A stretch of DNA of 30,168 nucleotides, from NCBI GenBank assembly GCA_031283515.1, contig JAITBS010000062.1, positions 1-30,168 of the forward strand, written 5' to 3'. The position numbers and the translations under genes are program-made. Source of the DNA: Planctomycetaceae bacterium. Lineage in GTDB: Bacteria; Planctomycetota; Planctomycetia; Pirellulales; Thermoguttaceae. Positions 15,453-23,524 of this stretch are shown here, in pieces. How positions within the stretch are numbered: the stretch's first letter is position 1; the number at the start of each line of letters is the position of its first letter. The notes under the pieces were generated by a model that saw only the letters and a list, made by a program, of their open reading frames with translations, searched no databases and had not been told where the DNA came from.

Positions 15453-17141
15453 GTGTCCAAGAAAATGTCGTTTGATGACGCCGCCCGACAACCGTTGGCT
15501 GTCGGTGTCTCTAAATTAGCCCGAGCTGTTAAAAGCACCTTGGGTCCGCGAGGTCGAAATGCTGTTCTCGATAAAGGTTGGGGCGCACCAAAAGTTACAA
15601 AGGATGGCGTGACCGTTGCCGAAGAAATCACGCTAAATGACCCTGAAGAAAATATGGGTGCCCAAATCGTTAAAGAAGCAGCATCAAAAACAAATACCAT
15701 CGCCGGTGACGGAACAACCACCGCAACTGTTCTCGCCGAATCGATCTACCTCGAAGGTCTCAAAATGATCGCTGCCGGAGCCGATCCAATGGCTCTTTCA
15801 CGTGGAATTGCCAAAGGAGCCGCCGCCATTTGTGAGGCAGTTTCAAAACTCGCCACTCCCGTCAGTGAAAAAAATAAAAAAGAAATCGAACAAGTTGCCG
15901 CTATCGCCGGAAATAATGATCCCGGTATCGGTAAAATTTTAGCCGAAGCATTCGTTAAAGTTGGTAAAGATGGTGTTATCACCGTCGAAGAAGGTAAACA
16001 ATCCGAGACATACGTCGAAGTTGTTGAAGGAATGCAGTTTGATCGCGGTTTTCTCTCCCCGCATTTCGTAACCAATCCCGACGAACAAACCGTTGAACTC
16101 GAAGATGCTCTTGTTTTGGTACACGAAGAAAAAATCTCCAACGCCAAACAACTAATCCCCTTACTCGAAGCTGTTTCAAAACAGAGTAAACCACTCCTCA
16201 TTATCGCCGAAGATATCGAAGGTGAAGCACTTGCCACTCTTGTTGTCAACAAACTTCGCGGTCTTTTAAATGTTTGCGCGGTGAAAGCACCCGGTTATGG
16301 AGATCGCCGCAAGGCTATGTTAGGCGACATCGCGATTTTGACCGCCGCAACCGCAATTTACAAAGATCTCGGCGTTCAACTGGATGCGGTAAAATTGACC
16401 GATCTCGGACGTTGTAAAAAGATTACGATTACTTCGGAAAATACCACGATGGTCGGCGGAGTGGGAAAAAAAGTTGAAATCGAAGGACGTGTTGCAGCAA
16501 TTAAACGCGAAATCGAAACAACCACCAGTTCCTATGACAAAGAAAAGTTACAGGAACGGCTTGCAAAACTTGCCGGAGGTGTTGCTCAAATCAATGTCGG
16601 TGCCGCAACAGAAACCGAACTCAAAGAACGTAAATATCTGTACGAAGATGCCCGCGCCGCCACAAAAGCTGCTCTCGAAGAAGGAATTGTTCCCGGCGGC
16701 GGTGTCGCCTTGCTTCGCAGTGAAAAGGCTCTTGAAAAAGTCGAAGCGGTTGGCGATGAAAAGTTTGGTGTCCAAATCATCAAAAAAATCCTTGACACAC
16801 CGGTTCGAGGTATTGCGGAAAATGCCGGAATTGACGGAGCAGTTGTTGTCAACCGGATTCGTCAAATGAAAGGCAAAAATGATGGTTATGACGCGGAGAA
16901 AAATGTTTACGGCGACTTGTTTGAAGCGGGAATTATCGATCCGGCTAAAGTTGTCAAAACGGCGTTGACCAATGCTGCCAGTGTTGCGGGATTACTTTTG
17001 ACTACTTCTTGCACCATTACCGATATTCCGAAAGATGAACCCGCCACGCCACCACCCGGTGCCGGAATGGACGGAATGGGCGGCGGAATGGGAGGAATGG
17101 GCATGGGCGGAATGGGAGGTATGGGAGGCATGGGATTCTAA
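15453..17141 (+). CDS. groEL: Chaperonin GroEL, paralog 1 (with GGM tail)
   Basis: A 562-residue GroEL that forms the ATP-driven folding cage with GroES in the cytoplasm. ATP-site motifs STLGPRGRN and GDGTTTATVLAE are intact, and the catalytic Asp corresponds to YEDARAATKAA. The apical segment QLIPLLEAVSK and EGEALATLVVNKLRG keeps the hydrophobic substrate/GroES face. The C-terminus is a long Gly-Gly-Met tail ending MGGMGGMGF. The GTG start at 15453 is preferred because AAAGGAG (15437-15443) lies nine bases upstream, while the next ATG (15465) is too far. Its sequence around the catalytic Asp (KYLYEDARAATKAA) departs from the usual ARVEDALHATRAA, so it is the more divergent copy in that region. 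It has its own sigma-54-type promoter and leader. Confidence 0.95.
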   Translation: MSKKMSFDDAARQPLAVGVSKLARAVKSTLGPRGRNAVLDKGWGAPKVTKDGVTVAEEITLNDPEENMGAQIVKEAASKTNTIAGDGTTTATVLAESIYLEGLKMIAAGADPMALSRGIAKGAAAICEAVSKLATPVSEKNKKEIEQVAAIAGNNDPGIGKILAEAFVKVGKDGVITVEEGKQSETYVEVVEGMQFDRGFLSPHFVTNPDEQTVELEDALVLVHEEKISNAKQLIPLLEAVSKQSKPLLIIAEDIEGEALATLVVNKLRGLLNVCAVKAPGYGDRRKAMLGDIAILTAATAIYKDLGVQLDAVKLTDLGRCKKITITSENTTMVGGVGKKVEIEGRVAAIKREIETTTSSYDKEKLQERLAKLAGGVAQINVGAATETELKERKYLYEDARAATKAALEEGIVPGGGVALLRSEKALEKVEAVGDEKFGVQIIKKILDTPVRGIAENAGIDGAVVVNRIRQMKGKNDGYDAEKNVYGDLFEAGIIDPAKVVKTALTNAASVAGLLLTTSCTITDIPKDEPATPPPGAGMDGMGGGMGGMGMGGMGGMGGMGF

Positions 17142-17302
17142 ACTCTAAATACCTAGTAATTAAATAACTGAAAATTGATAACAGAAAACCGAAAAGGTCG
17201 TTCACGAGAAAAATCGAAACAATCATTGCCGATTTTCAATAGTCAATAATCAATTTAACAAACAACTCCAAATATATTATTTATTTTGAAAGGAACTAAA
17301 CT

Positions 17303-17605
17303 ATGAGTAAAAAAATTAACCTGAAACCATTGGATGATCGTATTGTCGTTCAACCAGTTGAGGCAGAAGAAAAAACTGCCGGCGGTCTCTTTCTTCCAGA
17401 CACCGCTAAAGAAAAACCCCAACGCGGAACCGTTATAGCGGTTGGTCCTGGCAAATTGCTGGATTCCGGTGAACGGGCAGCGTTAAGTGTTGCCATTGGT
17501 GACGAAGTCATTTACGGTAAATATTCCGGTAGTGATATCGAAATTGATGGACAAGAAATTAAAATTTTGCGTGAATCCGATGTTCTCGCTAAAGTTGTTA
17601 AGTAG
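17303..17605 (+). CDS. groES: Co-chaperonin GroES
   Basis: A 100-residue GroES of normal length. It starts with the family pattern LKPLDDRIVVQPVEAEEKTAGG. The mobile loop that docks on GroEL is AGGLFLPDTAKEKPQRGTV (about residues 26-44), and the chain ends EIKILRESDVLAKV. It forms the heptameric lid of the folding cage. AAAGGAA about eight bases before the ATG is a good ribosome site. It sits between two groEL genes, 161 bp after groEL1 and 135 bp before groEL2, and so could serve both chaperonins. The more usual order is groES first. Confidence 0.96.
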   Translation: MSKKINLKPLDDRIVVQPVEAEEKTAGGLFLPDTAKEKPQRGTVIAVGPGKLLDSGERAALSVAIGDEVIYGKYSGSDIEIDGQEIKILRESDVLAKVVK

Positions 17606-17616
17606 TGACGGATTGG

Positions 17617-17677
17617 TAGTGAATAGCAGATAGCGGAAAATCACCGAATTTTTTATAACACTATTTACTATTCACTA
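17617..17677 (+). repeat. Hairpin between groES and groEL2 (degenerate palindromic repeat, copy B)
   Basis: TAGTGAATAG (17617-17626) is the exact reverse complement of CTATTCACTA (17668-17677), and the pairing continues with few mismatches into ATAG/CTAT inside. The centre AGCGGAAAATCACCGAA resembles the centre of copy D (AGCGGAATTACTGCCGAA). No T-run follows, so it is not a typical terminator, but it would form a strong hairpin in a groES-groEL2 transcript. Confidence 0.6.
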
Positions 17678-17740
17678 TTACCTGTTGTCTCCAACTATTT
17701 ACTATCAAATTAACAATAACTATCATTATTAACAAATATT

Positions 17741-19354
17741 ATGGCAAAACAACTTATTTTCAGTGATGATGCCCGAAAGAAAATTTTGGACGGTGTCAAT
17801 AAACTGGCTGATGTCGTCGCTGTAACGATGGGACCGACAGGTCGTAACGTTATTTTGAACAAATCTTACGGCGGTCCGACGGTAACCAAAGACGGAGTCA
17901 GTGTCAGTAAAGAAATTGAACTGGAAGACCCTTTTGAAAATATGGGGGCGAAACTGGTCAATGAGGTGGCGTCAAAAACTTCCGATCAGGCAGGAGACGG
18001 CACCACGACAGCAACAGTTCTTGCTCGTGCTATTTTCAAAGAAGGTCTCAAAAATATTGCTGCCGGAGCGAATCCGACAGCGTTGCGGCGCGGTATCGAC
18101 AAAGCAGTGGATGCGGTGGTCGAGCAACTTTCCGCGCTTACTAAAGCTGTAACAACAAAGCAGGAAATCGCTAATGTCGGAGCTATCTCCGCCAATAACG
18201 ATACTGAAATCGGTAACCTTCTCGCTGAAGCAATGGAAGCTGTTGGAAACGACGGAGTCATTACAGTTGAGGAAGGAAAAACCGCTGAAACAACTTATGA
18301 AGTTGTCGAAGGAATGCAATTTGATAAAGGTTATATCTCGCCGTATTTTATTAACGATACGAGCAAGATGAATTGTGTTCTGGAAAATGCTCTGATTTTA
18401 TTGCACGAAAAAAAGATCAGTAATATTCGGGAATTGATACCGTTACTTGAAAAGGTTTCGCAATCAATGAAGCCGCTTTTGATTATTGCCGAAGATGTCG
18501 ATAACGAAGCGATGACGATGCTTGTTGTCAACAAGTTGCGCGGAGTTCTCAATGTTGCTGCGGTTAAGGCTCCCGGTTTTGGTGACCGTCGTAAGGCGAT
18601 GTTACAAGATATTGCTATTCTGACCGGCGGAGTGGTTATCAGCGAAGATCTCGGAATTAAACTCGAAAGTGTTACGCTGGAACAACTCGGTAAAGCGCAA
18701 CAAATTACTGTTGATAAAGACGCAACAGTGATCGTCAAAGGCGGCGGGAAGAAAGATGAACTGAAAGCCCGGATTGATTTGTTGAAAAAACAAATCGAAA
18801 CAACCGAAAGCGATTATGACCGCGAAAAATTTCAGGAACGTCTTGCGAAATTGAGTGGCGGAGTTGCGGTGATTCAGGTTGGAGCGAATACCGAAGCCGA
18901 AATGAAACAGAAAAAAGCCCGAATCGAAGACGCTCTTCACGCAACCCGTGCAGCTGCCCAAGAAGGTATTTTACCCGGCGGTGGAGTTGCCTTGCTCCGT
19001 TGTAAGGAAGCGGTTGAAAAAGTTCGCGGCACCGTGAAAGGTGACGAAAAAGTCGGTGTTGATATTGTGTTGCGCGTTTTGGCAAAACCAATGATTCAAA
19101 TCGCTGAAAATTGCGGTCTTGACGGTTCGGTTATTGCCGACGAAGTGTTGCAAAAACCAACCAATACCGGTTATGACGCCAACGCCGGAAAATATGTTGA
19201 CATGTTTAAGTCGGGAATTATCGATCCGCTTAAAGTGGTTCGCACCGCACTGACCAATGCCGCAAGTATTTCCGGTTTGATGTTGACAACCGAAACGCTT
19301 GTTACCGATTACAAAAAAGAAGACAAAAACGATATCTATGGTGCGGTCATATAA
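17741..19354 (+). CDS. groEL: Chaperonin GroEL, paralog 2 (without GGM tail)
   Basis: A 537-residue GroEL that ends TDYKKEDKNDIYGAVI, without the Gly-Gly-Met tail of paralog 1. Core motifs are close to canonical: VTMGPTGRNV, GDGTTTATVLARA, the ISPYFINDTSKM segment, KARIEDALHATRAA with the catalytic Asp, and LPGGGVALLR. The apical residues ELIPLLEKVSQSMKPLLIIAEDVDNEAM differ from paralog 1 in the part that contacts substrates, which suggests a different client set (inference). No clear Shine-Dalgarno site precedes the ATG. The gene is followed by a strong terminator, so it closes the groE unit. Loss of the tail could be original or secondary; tail-less GroEL paralogs are known in other bacteria with several copies. 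Confidence 0.95.
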   Translation: MAKQLIFSDDARKKILDGVNKLADVVAVTMGPTGRNVILNKSYGGPTVTKDGVSVSKEIELEDPFENMGAKLVNEVASKTSDQAGDGTTTATVLARAIFKEGLKNIAAGANPTALRRGIDKAVDAVVEQLSALTKAVTTKQEIANVGAISANNDTEIGNLLAEAMEAVGNDGVITVEEGKTAETTYEVVEGMQFDKGYISPYFINDTSKMNCVLENALILLHEKKISNIRELIPLLEKVSQSMKPLLIIAEDVDNEAMTMLVVNKLRGVLNVAAVKAPGFGDRRKAMLQDIAILTGGVVISEDLGIKLESVTLEQLGKAQQITVDKDATVIVKGGGKKDELKARIDLLKKQIETTESDYDREKFQERLAKLSGGVAVIQVGANTEAEMKQKKARIEDALHATRAAAQEGILPGGGVALLRCKEAVEKVRGTVKGDEKVGVDIVLRVLAKPMIQIAENCGLDGSVIADEVLQKPTNTGYDANAGKYVDMFKSGIIDPLKVVRTALTNAASISGLMLTTETLVTDYKKEDKNDIYGAVI

Positions 19355-19379
19355 ATCACATCAATAGATCAATCTTCTC

Positions 19380-19416
19380 AACCGCACAGCATGAAAATGT
19401 TGTGCGGTTATTTTTC
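19380..19416 (+). terminator. Rho-independent terminator after groEL2
   Basis: AACCGCACAGCAT (19380-19392) and ATGTTGTGCGGTT (19397-19409) form a 13-bp stem with one G-U pair around a GAAA tetraloop, followed by ATTTTTC. It ends the groEL1-groES-groEL2 unit and separates it from the downstream genes. Confidence 0.88.
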
Positions 19417-19487
19417 AAATAGTGAAATCAAAATTAACGTCATGTGTAAATCTAACTAAATATAAATTTGACCGAATTTGATTATAA

Positions 19488-19727
19488 ATGAAAACATTAC
19501 AATTAAATGAAGCCAAAACTCATTTTTCCAATGTTTTGAAAGAAGTGGAAGCCGGTAATGAAATAGCGATTTCACGCGGAAAAACAAATGAAACTATCGC
19601 TATCATCGTTCCCTACCAAACTTGGAAAAAAATAAAAAAAAGAGAATTGGGTACGTTAAAAGGTAAAGCTAAAGTAAAATTTGCTACGGATTTTTCAATA
19701 ACTGATGAGGAATTGTTAAATTCATGA
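19488..19727 (+). CDS. Phd/YefM-family antitoxin, apparently without its toxin
   Basis: A 79-residue protein with the Phd/YefM pattern: MKTLQLNEAKTHFSNVLKEVEAGNEIAISRG, then IAIIVPYQTWKKIKK and an acidic C-terminal tail that would bind the toxin. Such antitoxins bind their own promoter and neutralise a VapC, Doc or RelE/YoeB toxin. Here the stop codon overlaps an ATG in ATGA (19724-19727), the usual coupling to a toxin gene, but that frame reads only MKYWKQ and then stops at 19742-19744. No toxin-like frame follows before dnaJ. The gene sits between the groE terminator and dnaJ, and is more AT-rich than its neighbours, which suggests an acquired and decaying module. Confidence 0.8.
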   Translation: MKTLQLNEAKTHFSNVLKEVEAGNEIAISRGKTNETIAIIVPYQTWKKIKKRELGTLKGKAKVKFATDFSITDEELLNS

Positions 19728-19744
19728 AATATTGGAAGCAATAA
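19724..19744 (+). pseudogene. Six-codon toxin start remnant
   Basis: ATG overlapping the antitoxin stop opens MKYWKQ and ends at TAA. The coupling and the MKY start fit the beginning of a toxin gene such as vapC, but the body is missing. The assignment rests on position and overlap only. Confidence 0.3.
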
Positions 19745-19883
19745 GGCAGGGAAGGGAAAACAGAGAATATAAAAAATAATCGTAATTTATAAGAATTACT
19801 TTCATAATCATTCAGTGGTTTTTTTACAACACGAACCACACAAAATAACACGAAATAAAAAAGATTATAATGAACAGGGAATT

Positions 19884-19934
19884 ATGATACAAAGTGCTGA
19901 AGAATATATCAAATCAAAATATAAAATTCTATAA
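19884..19934 (+). CDS. Possible 16-residue leader peptide or gene remnant before dnaJ
   Basis: ATG at 19884, preceded by AGGGA at a suitable distance, opens MIQSAEEYIKSKYKIL and stops 11 bases before the dnaJ ATG. The beginning resembles the SAEEF start seen in some planctomycete small proteins, so it may be a truncated relic. Alternatively it could be a leader peptide coupling translation to dnaJ. A TATAAT-like box is at 19866-19871 without a clear -35. Confidence 0.25.
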   Translation: MIQSAEEYIKSKYKIL

Positions 19935-19945
19935 TTGAAGGAACC

Positions 19946-21118
19946 ATGTCTCAACCCGATTATTACGAAGTTCTTGGAGTTACGAAAAATGCGAGTAAAG
20001 ATGCGATTTCCAGTGCTTACCGCAAACTGGCGATGAAGTATCATCCCGACCGTAATCCGGGCGACACCCAAGCGGTTGAACAATTTAAACTTTGCGCTAC
20101 GGCTTATGAAGTTCTTAGCAACGACGAAAAGCGGGCGATTTACGATCAATATGGTCATGCAGGTCTTGATGCGAATGGCGGCGGATCACAATTTCGCGAC
20201 GTTAATGATATTTTCGGAGCTTTTGGAGATTTATTTGGCGATTCCATTTTCGGACAATTTTTTGGCGGCGGACGCGGAGGACGTGGGCGGCAGGCTGCGG
20301 CTGGGAATGATATTCGTTGCGATTTAACGGTTGATTTGCATGAAGCTGCTCGCGGTGTTACAAAAGAAATTACATTTCGCCGACATGAAACTTGTTCGAC
20401 TTGTAACGGTACAGGTTCCAAACCGGGTAAGGTTCCGGAACGTTGTTCCTATTGCGGCGGACAAGGACGAATTATTCAATCGACCGGATTTTTTTCTATT
20501 CAGACGACTTGTCCCCGTTGTCGCGGAGCCGGTACAATTATTACTGACCCGTGTTCCGATTGTCGGGGAAGCGGTTTAATTCCGCGAACGGTTAATCGGG
20601 AAATCAAAATTCCCGCCGGAGTGGATACCGGTACACGGTTACGATTACAGGGTGAAGGCGAAAAGAGTCCCGAAGGCGGACCTTCGGGCGATTGCTATGT
20701 TTTTGTAACTGTTAAACCGCATCCGTTGTTTCAGCGGGACGGACAACATTTGATTTGCCGTGTTCCTATTGGTTACGCTCAAGCGGCGTTGGGAGCGGAA
20801 ATCGAAGTACCGACTTTGGACGGTCCTGAAAAAATGCCGATTCCGTCCGGTACGCAAAACAACGATGTTATTACGTTACGTGGTCGCGGAATGCCTGTAC
20901 CGCGCCGGAATATTTCTGGGGACTTGCTTATTCAGGTTTATATTGAAGTTCCGCGAAAACTAAAACCGGAACATAAAGAATTACTCCGTAAACTTGCGGA
21001 TTTGGAAGGGGAACACCTTTTGCCGGAACGTAAGAATTTTTTCAGTAAACTCAGTGATTTTGTTTCAGAATTTTTCAACGAAAAAAAAGACAACACTGAG
21101 AATAAAAACAAAGAATAA
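19946..21118 (+). CDS. dnaJ: Chaperone DnaJ (type I Hsp40)
   Basis: A 390-residue full-length DnaJ. The J domain (1-70) has the HPD motif at residues 33-35, which stimulates DnaK ATPase. A Gly/Phe-rich linker follows (about 70-125: FGAFGDLFGDSIFGQFFGGG). The zinc-binding region (about 150-217) has four CxxCxGxG motifs: CSTCNGTG, CSYCGGQG, CPRCRGAG and CSDCRGSG. The C-terminal substrate-binding domains end near 365, with a charged tail. GAAGG upstream supports the start. The gene runs directly into grpE with a two-base gap, so the two are co-transcribed. dnaK itself is not in the window. Confidence 0.97.
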   Translation: MSQPDYYEVLGVTKNASKDAISSAYRKLAMKYHPDRNPGDTQAVEQFKLCATAYEVLSNDEKRAIYDQYGHAGLDANGGGSQFRDVNDIFGAFGDLFGDSIFGQFFGGGRGGRGRQAAAGNDIRCDLTVDLHEAARGVTKEITFRRHETCSTCNGTGSKPGKVPERCSYCGGQGRIIQSTGFFSIQTTCPRCRGAGTIITDPCSDCRGSGLIPRTVNREIKIPAGVDTGTRLRLQGEGEKSPEGGPSGDCYVFVTVKPHPLFQRDGQHLICRVPIGYAQAALGAEIEVPTLDGPEKMPIPSGTQNNDVITLRGRGMPVPRRNISGDLLIQVYIEVPRKLKPEHKELLRKLADLEGEHLLPERKNFFSKLSDFVSEFFNEKKDNTENKNKE

Positions 21119-21120
21119 CT

Positions 21121-21699
21121 ATGACGGACGAACATATCGATTTAATTAGTGATCCGGAAACGGAACCGAATGAAGGTCAACACGAAAACGAACAACTTTC
21201 CGAGTTGGAACAACTTCGTATTGATCTTGACGAGTCAAAGAACCGATCACTTCGTGCATTGGCGGATTTGGAAAATTTTCGTGCGCGAACCAATCGGCAA
21301 GCCGCTGAAGAACGAAAATATGCCAATCTTGATTTAATGCGGGAATTGCTTCCTGTTTGGGACAATATTGGTCGTGCGTTGGAAGCGGTTGACAAAACGC
21401 ATCATCTCGAATCGCTTGTTGAAGGCGTTCAATTGGTGTATCAACAATTTCTTGATATCCTGACTCGATTCCATTGTGAAAAGATTGACGCGAAATATAA
21501 GGCGTTTGATCCGAACTTCCATGCTTCTGTTGCGCAAATTCCTAACGAAGAACATCCGGTCAATACGATAATTGAAGAAGTACAAACCGGTTTTCGGTTG
21601 CATGATCGTGTTGTCCGACCGAGTCAGGTTGTTCTTTCCGCTGGAAAACCGCCGTCAACAAGCGATCTCAATCCATCTTCCGTTACTGAAACGGAATAA
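21121..21699 (+). CDS. grpE: Nucleotide exchange factor GrpE
   Basis: A 192-residue GrpE, usual length. An acidic N-terminus leads into a long coiled-coil helix (about 20-75) containing LADLENFRARTNRQAAEERKY, the family signature, followed by RELLPVWDNIGRALE. The C-terminal beta domain includes FDPNFHASVAQIPNEEHPVNTI and GFRLHDRVVRPSQVVLS. GrpE releases ADP from DnaK and completes the DnaK-DnaJ-GrpE cycle. It begins two bases after the dnaJ stop and is presumably translated by coupling. The order dnaJ-grpE is less common than grpE-dnaK-dnaJ. Confidence 0.96.
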   Translation: MTDEHIDLISDPETEPNEGQHENEQLSELEQLRIDLDESKNRSLRALADLENFRARTNRQAAEERKYANLDLMRELLPVWDNIGRALEAVDKTHHLESLVEGVQLVYQQFLDILTRFHCEKIDAKYKAFDPNFHASVAQIPNEEHPVNTIIEEVQTGFRLHDRVVRPSQVVLSAGKPPSTSDLNPSSVTETE

Positions 21700-22116
21700 T
21701 TTTGTGGTTTTAACCGAAGTTACAGAGGTTATTTGGGCTAACTCTCTTTTATCAATCGTGTTATAAAAATTTTACCCGATTTGTGAGTACAAATATAACA
21801 AAAATCACGTAGATCAATGTATTCATCTAAAAAATTTGTCATTCGTCTTTATCTTTCAAGGATCAAAATTTTTTATGAAGCAGTTTTTAGGAGTTGCTTG
21901 TTATGCGAATGAGACGTTATTACGGTTGCTCAAGTATTGCTTCCTGAAATCCAATTAGAGACAACTTATTTTTATTACAATAATTCGGTGTCAAAATTTG
22001 AAAATCCGATATGAGTGTCAACTGTTTATCGGTATTTTTTTCGTATCTGTTGTTCTCGGTTTTTGACTAACGAAATTAATTTCAACGAAAAATTTCACTG
22101 AAATATTTACTAAAAA
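21700..22116. other. Gene-free stretch between grpE and the porin terminator
   Basis: AT-rich DNA. A 14-codon frame at 21903-21947 (MRMRRYYGCSSIAS) has an AGGAG site nine bases upstream and could be a tiny gene, but there is nothing else to support it. No repeat family member or promoter could be recognised. Confidence 0.35.
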
Positions 22117-22143
22117 AAGCGGCTTTTTGATGAAAAGCCGCTT
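22117..22143 (-). terminator. Rho-independent terminator of the porin gene
   Basis: AAGCGGCTTTT (22117-22127) and AAAAGCCGCTT (22133-22143) form a perfect 11-bp stem with a five-base loop. On the minus strand the stem is followed by a run of T (complement of the A-run at 22112-22118), so it ends porin transcription. On the plus strand it is followed by ATCTTTT and may also stop read-through from dnaJ-grpE. Confidence 0.85.
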
Positions 22144-22179
22144 ATCTTTTACAAATTTTGCGTGAACGGTTAGCAATAG

Positions 22180-23370
22180 TTAAAACCGGATATAACCAGA
22201 AAATCCGTACAAAAACTGATCGTCTTTCCAATCAAGTCCCTTACTTTTTGTACGATTGAATGGTTTTTCTCCGTTATAATTGTCGTACCGTATTTCCGGT
22301 CGGATAGTAAGAAATCCGGTCGGTTTCCAATTAACTCCGAATGTAAACGCATAAACATCATAGTCATATCCGCGAATGTTACTGTAATCCTTCATCCATT
22401 CCGCTCTTGCACCCAATGTCCAATGCGAATTAAGTTTATAAAATATTTCCTGATTGATTCCATACCTGCCAAAATGAATATTCGGAACAAGATCATTTTC
22501 TTCGTTCCGCAGAAGCCACGCAATCGCATAATCCCACGATTTGTCTAGGTTGATCCGTACAACCAACGAATTAACAAAATATTGGCGAATCCCATCATCT
22601 TTGCCAATCAGTGTTGAATAATCAAGTTTGGTATGTAATCCAATTTTGTAACTCAAACCGCCAAGAAAGGCGTTACGGTTACCACCGTCAAAAAAATTCC
22701 CTTCGCCATTGACCCAACCACCGAAAATATTCAGCTTTTTTGATATGTCCCATGTTGCTAAAATACCACCAAAATCAATGTACGATTGATTTTCGTAAGA
22801 AGTTGTATAGAAAAAACGATTGGGGGAACAAGAAGAATCAAGTCCCATCGGCGTAAAGAATTTTCCAACTTTCACACTTAAATTTTTGTATCCCGCTTCC
22901 ACATAAAGTTGCGGTAATGCAGCGTAATAATCACCTTCGCCCCACCGTTTTCCGGTTCCCGGTTCATAACCAAGACCAGCAGCCTGAAAATGTTGACCAT
23001 CAACACCATACATAAAATCAACACGTCCGCCAAAATCAAAACCGCGCTGATTCAGTCTTTTACCAAGAAAAAGCCATGCCTGGTTCATTTGATAAGAAGC
23101 GTGTTTGGCATTTTTCAGATGACCAGTGTTACCGGAATTAATATCAAGACCAGTAGCAGTGTATTCGTCTCTCTGACCGTATTCGTTAGCCATCACTCCC
23201 GCATCCAACCAACCGCCAAAATCCCAAAGTGATTTTTCGTTACAACCAATTTCAAAGTCATCGGAAACAACCTCACACGGACTGCACTCTTCAAAAATCC
23301 CCGCAGAAACCATAGGAACAAGCATTCCAAATATAATAACCCCGAAACCTTGTATTAAGAAGTTTTTCAT
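22180..23370 (-). CDS. Outer-membrane beta-barrel porin (BBP2-like)
   Basis: A 396-residue protein with a signal peptide ending near residue 23 (VPMVSA, then GIFEE). The mature chain has many alternating amphipathic strands (for example YKNLSVKVGKFFTPMG, KLNIFGGWVNGEGNF, FLTIRPEIRYDNY) and ends in an aromatic Phe after FSGYIRF, the pattern recognised by the barrel assembly machinery. The motif VKVGKFFTPMGLD is typical of the BBP2 (beta-barrel porin-2) family found in many planctomycetes. It should be a general or solute-selective pore in the outer membrane. The short N-terminal CSPC and a further Cys at about 44 could form a disulfide. AAAGGGG precedes the ATG on the minus strand. Confidence 0.82.
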   Translation of the reverse strand: MKNFLIQGFGVIIFGMLVPMVSAGIFEECSPCEVVSDDFEIGCNEKSLWDFGGWLDAGVMANEYGQRDEYTATGLDINSGNTGHLKNAKHASYQMNQAWLFLGKRLNQRGFDFGGRVDFMYGVDGQHFQAAGLGYEPGTGKRWGEGDYYAALPQLYVEAGYKNLSVKVGKFFTPMGLDSSCSPNRFFYTTSYENQSYIDFGGILATWDISKKLNIFGGWVNGEGNFFDGGNRNAFLGGLSYKIGLHTKLDYSTLIGKDDGIRQYFVNSLVVRINLDKSWDYAIAWLLRNEENDLVPNIHFGRYGINQEIFYKLNSHWTLGARAEWMKDYSNIRGYDYDVYAFTFGVNWKPTGFLTIRPEIRYDNYNGEKPFNRTKSKGLDWKDDQFLYGFSGYIRF

Positions 23371-23446
23371 TAATCGAACCCCTTTTAATAAATTTTAAAA
23401 TTGTTAAAAAATTTTACAGGACATATTCCCATATAAGACTTTATCA

Positions 23447-23474
23447 TGTATATTGTACTTGTATCGTCTTTCAA
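23447..23474 (-). promoter_or_regulatory. Candidate sigma-70-type promoter of the porin gene
   Basis: On the minus strand TTGAAA (complement of 23469-23474) is followed after 16 bases by TATACA (complement of 23447-23452). It would give a leader of about 70 bases. The match is moderate. Confidence 0.35.
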
Positions 23475-23524
23475 CCACTTGGAACATTAAATATCTTTAT
23501 CCATTTTAACAAAAAGGTGAAAAC

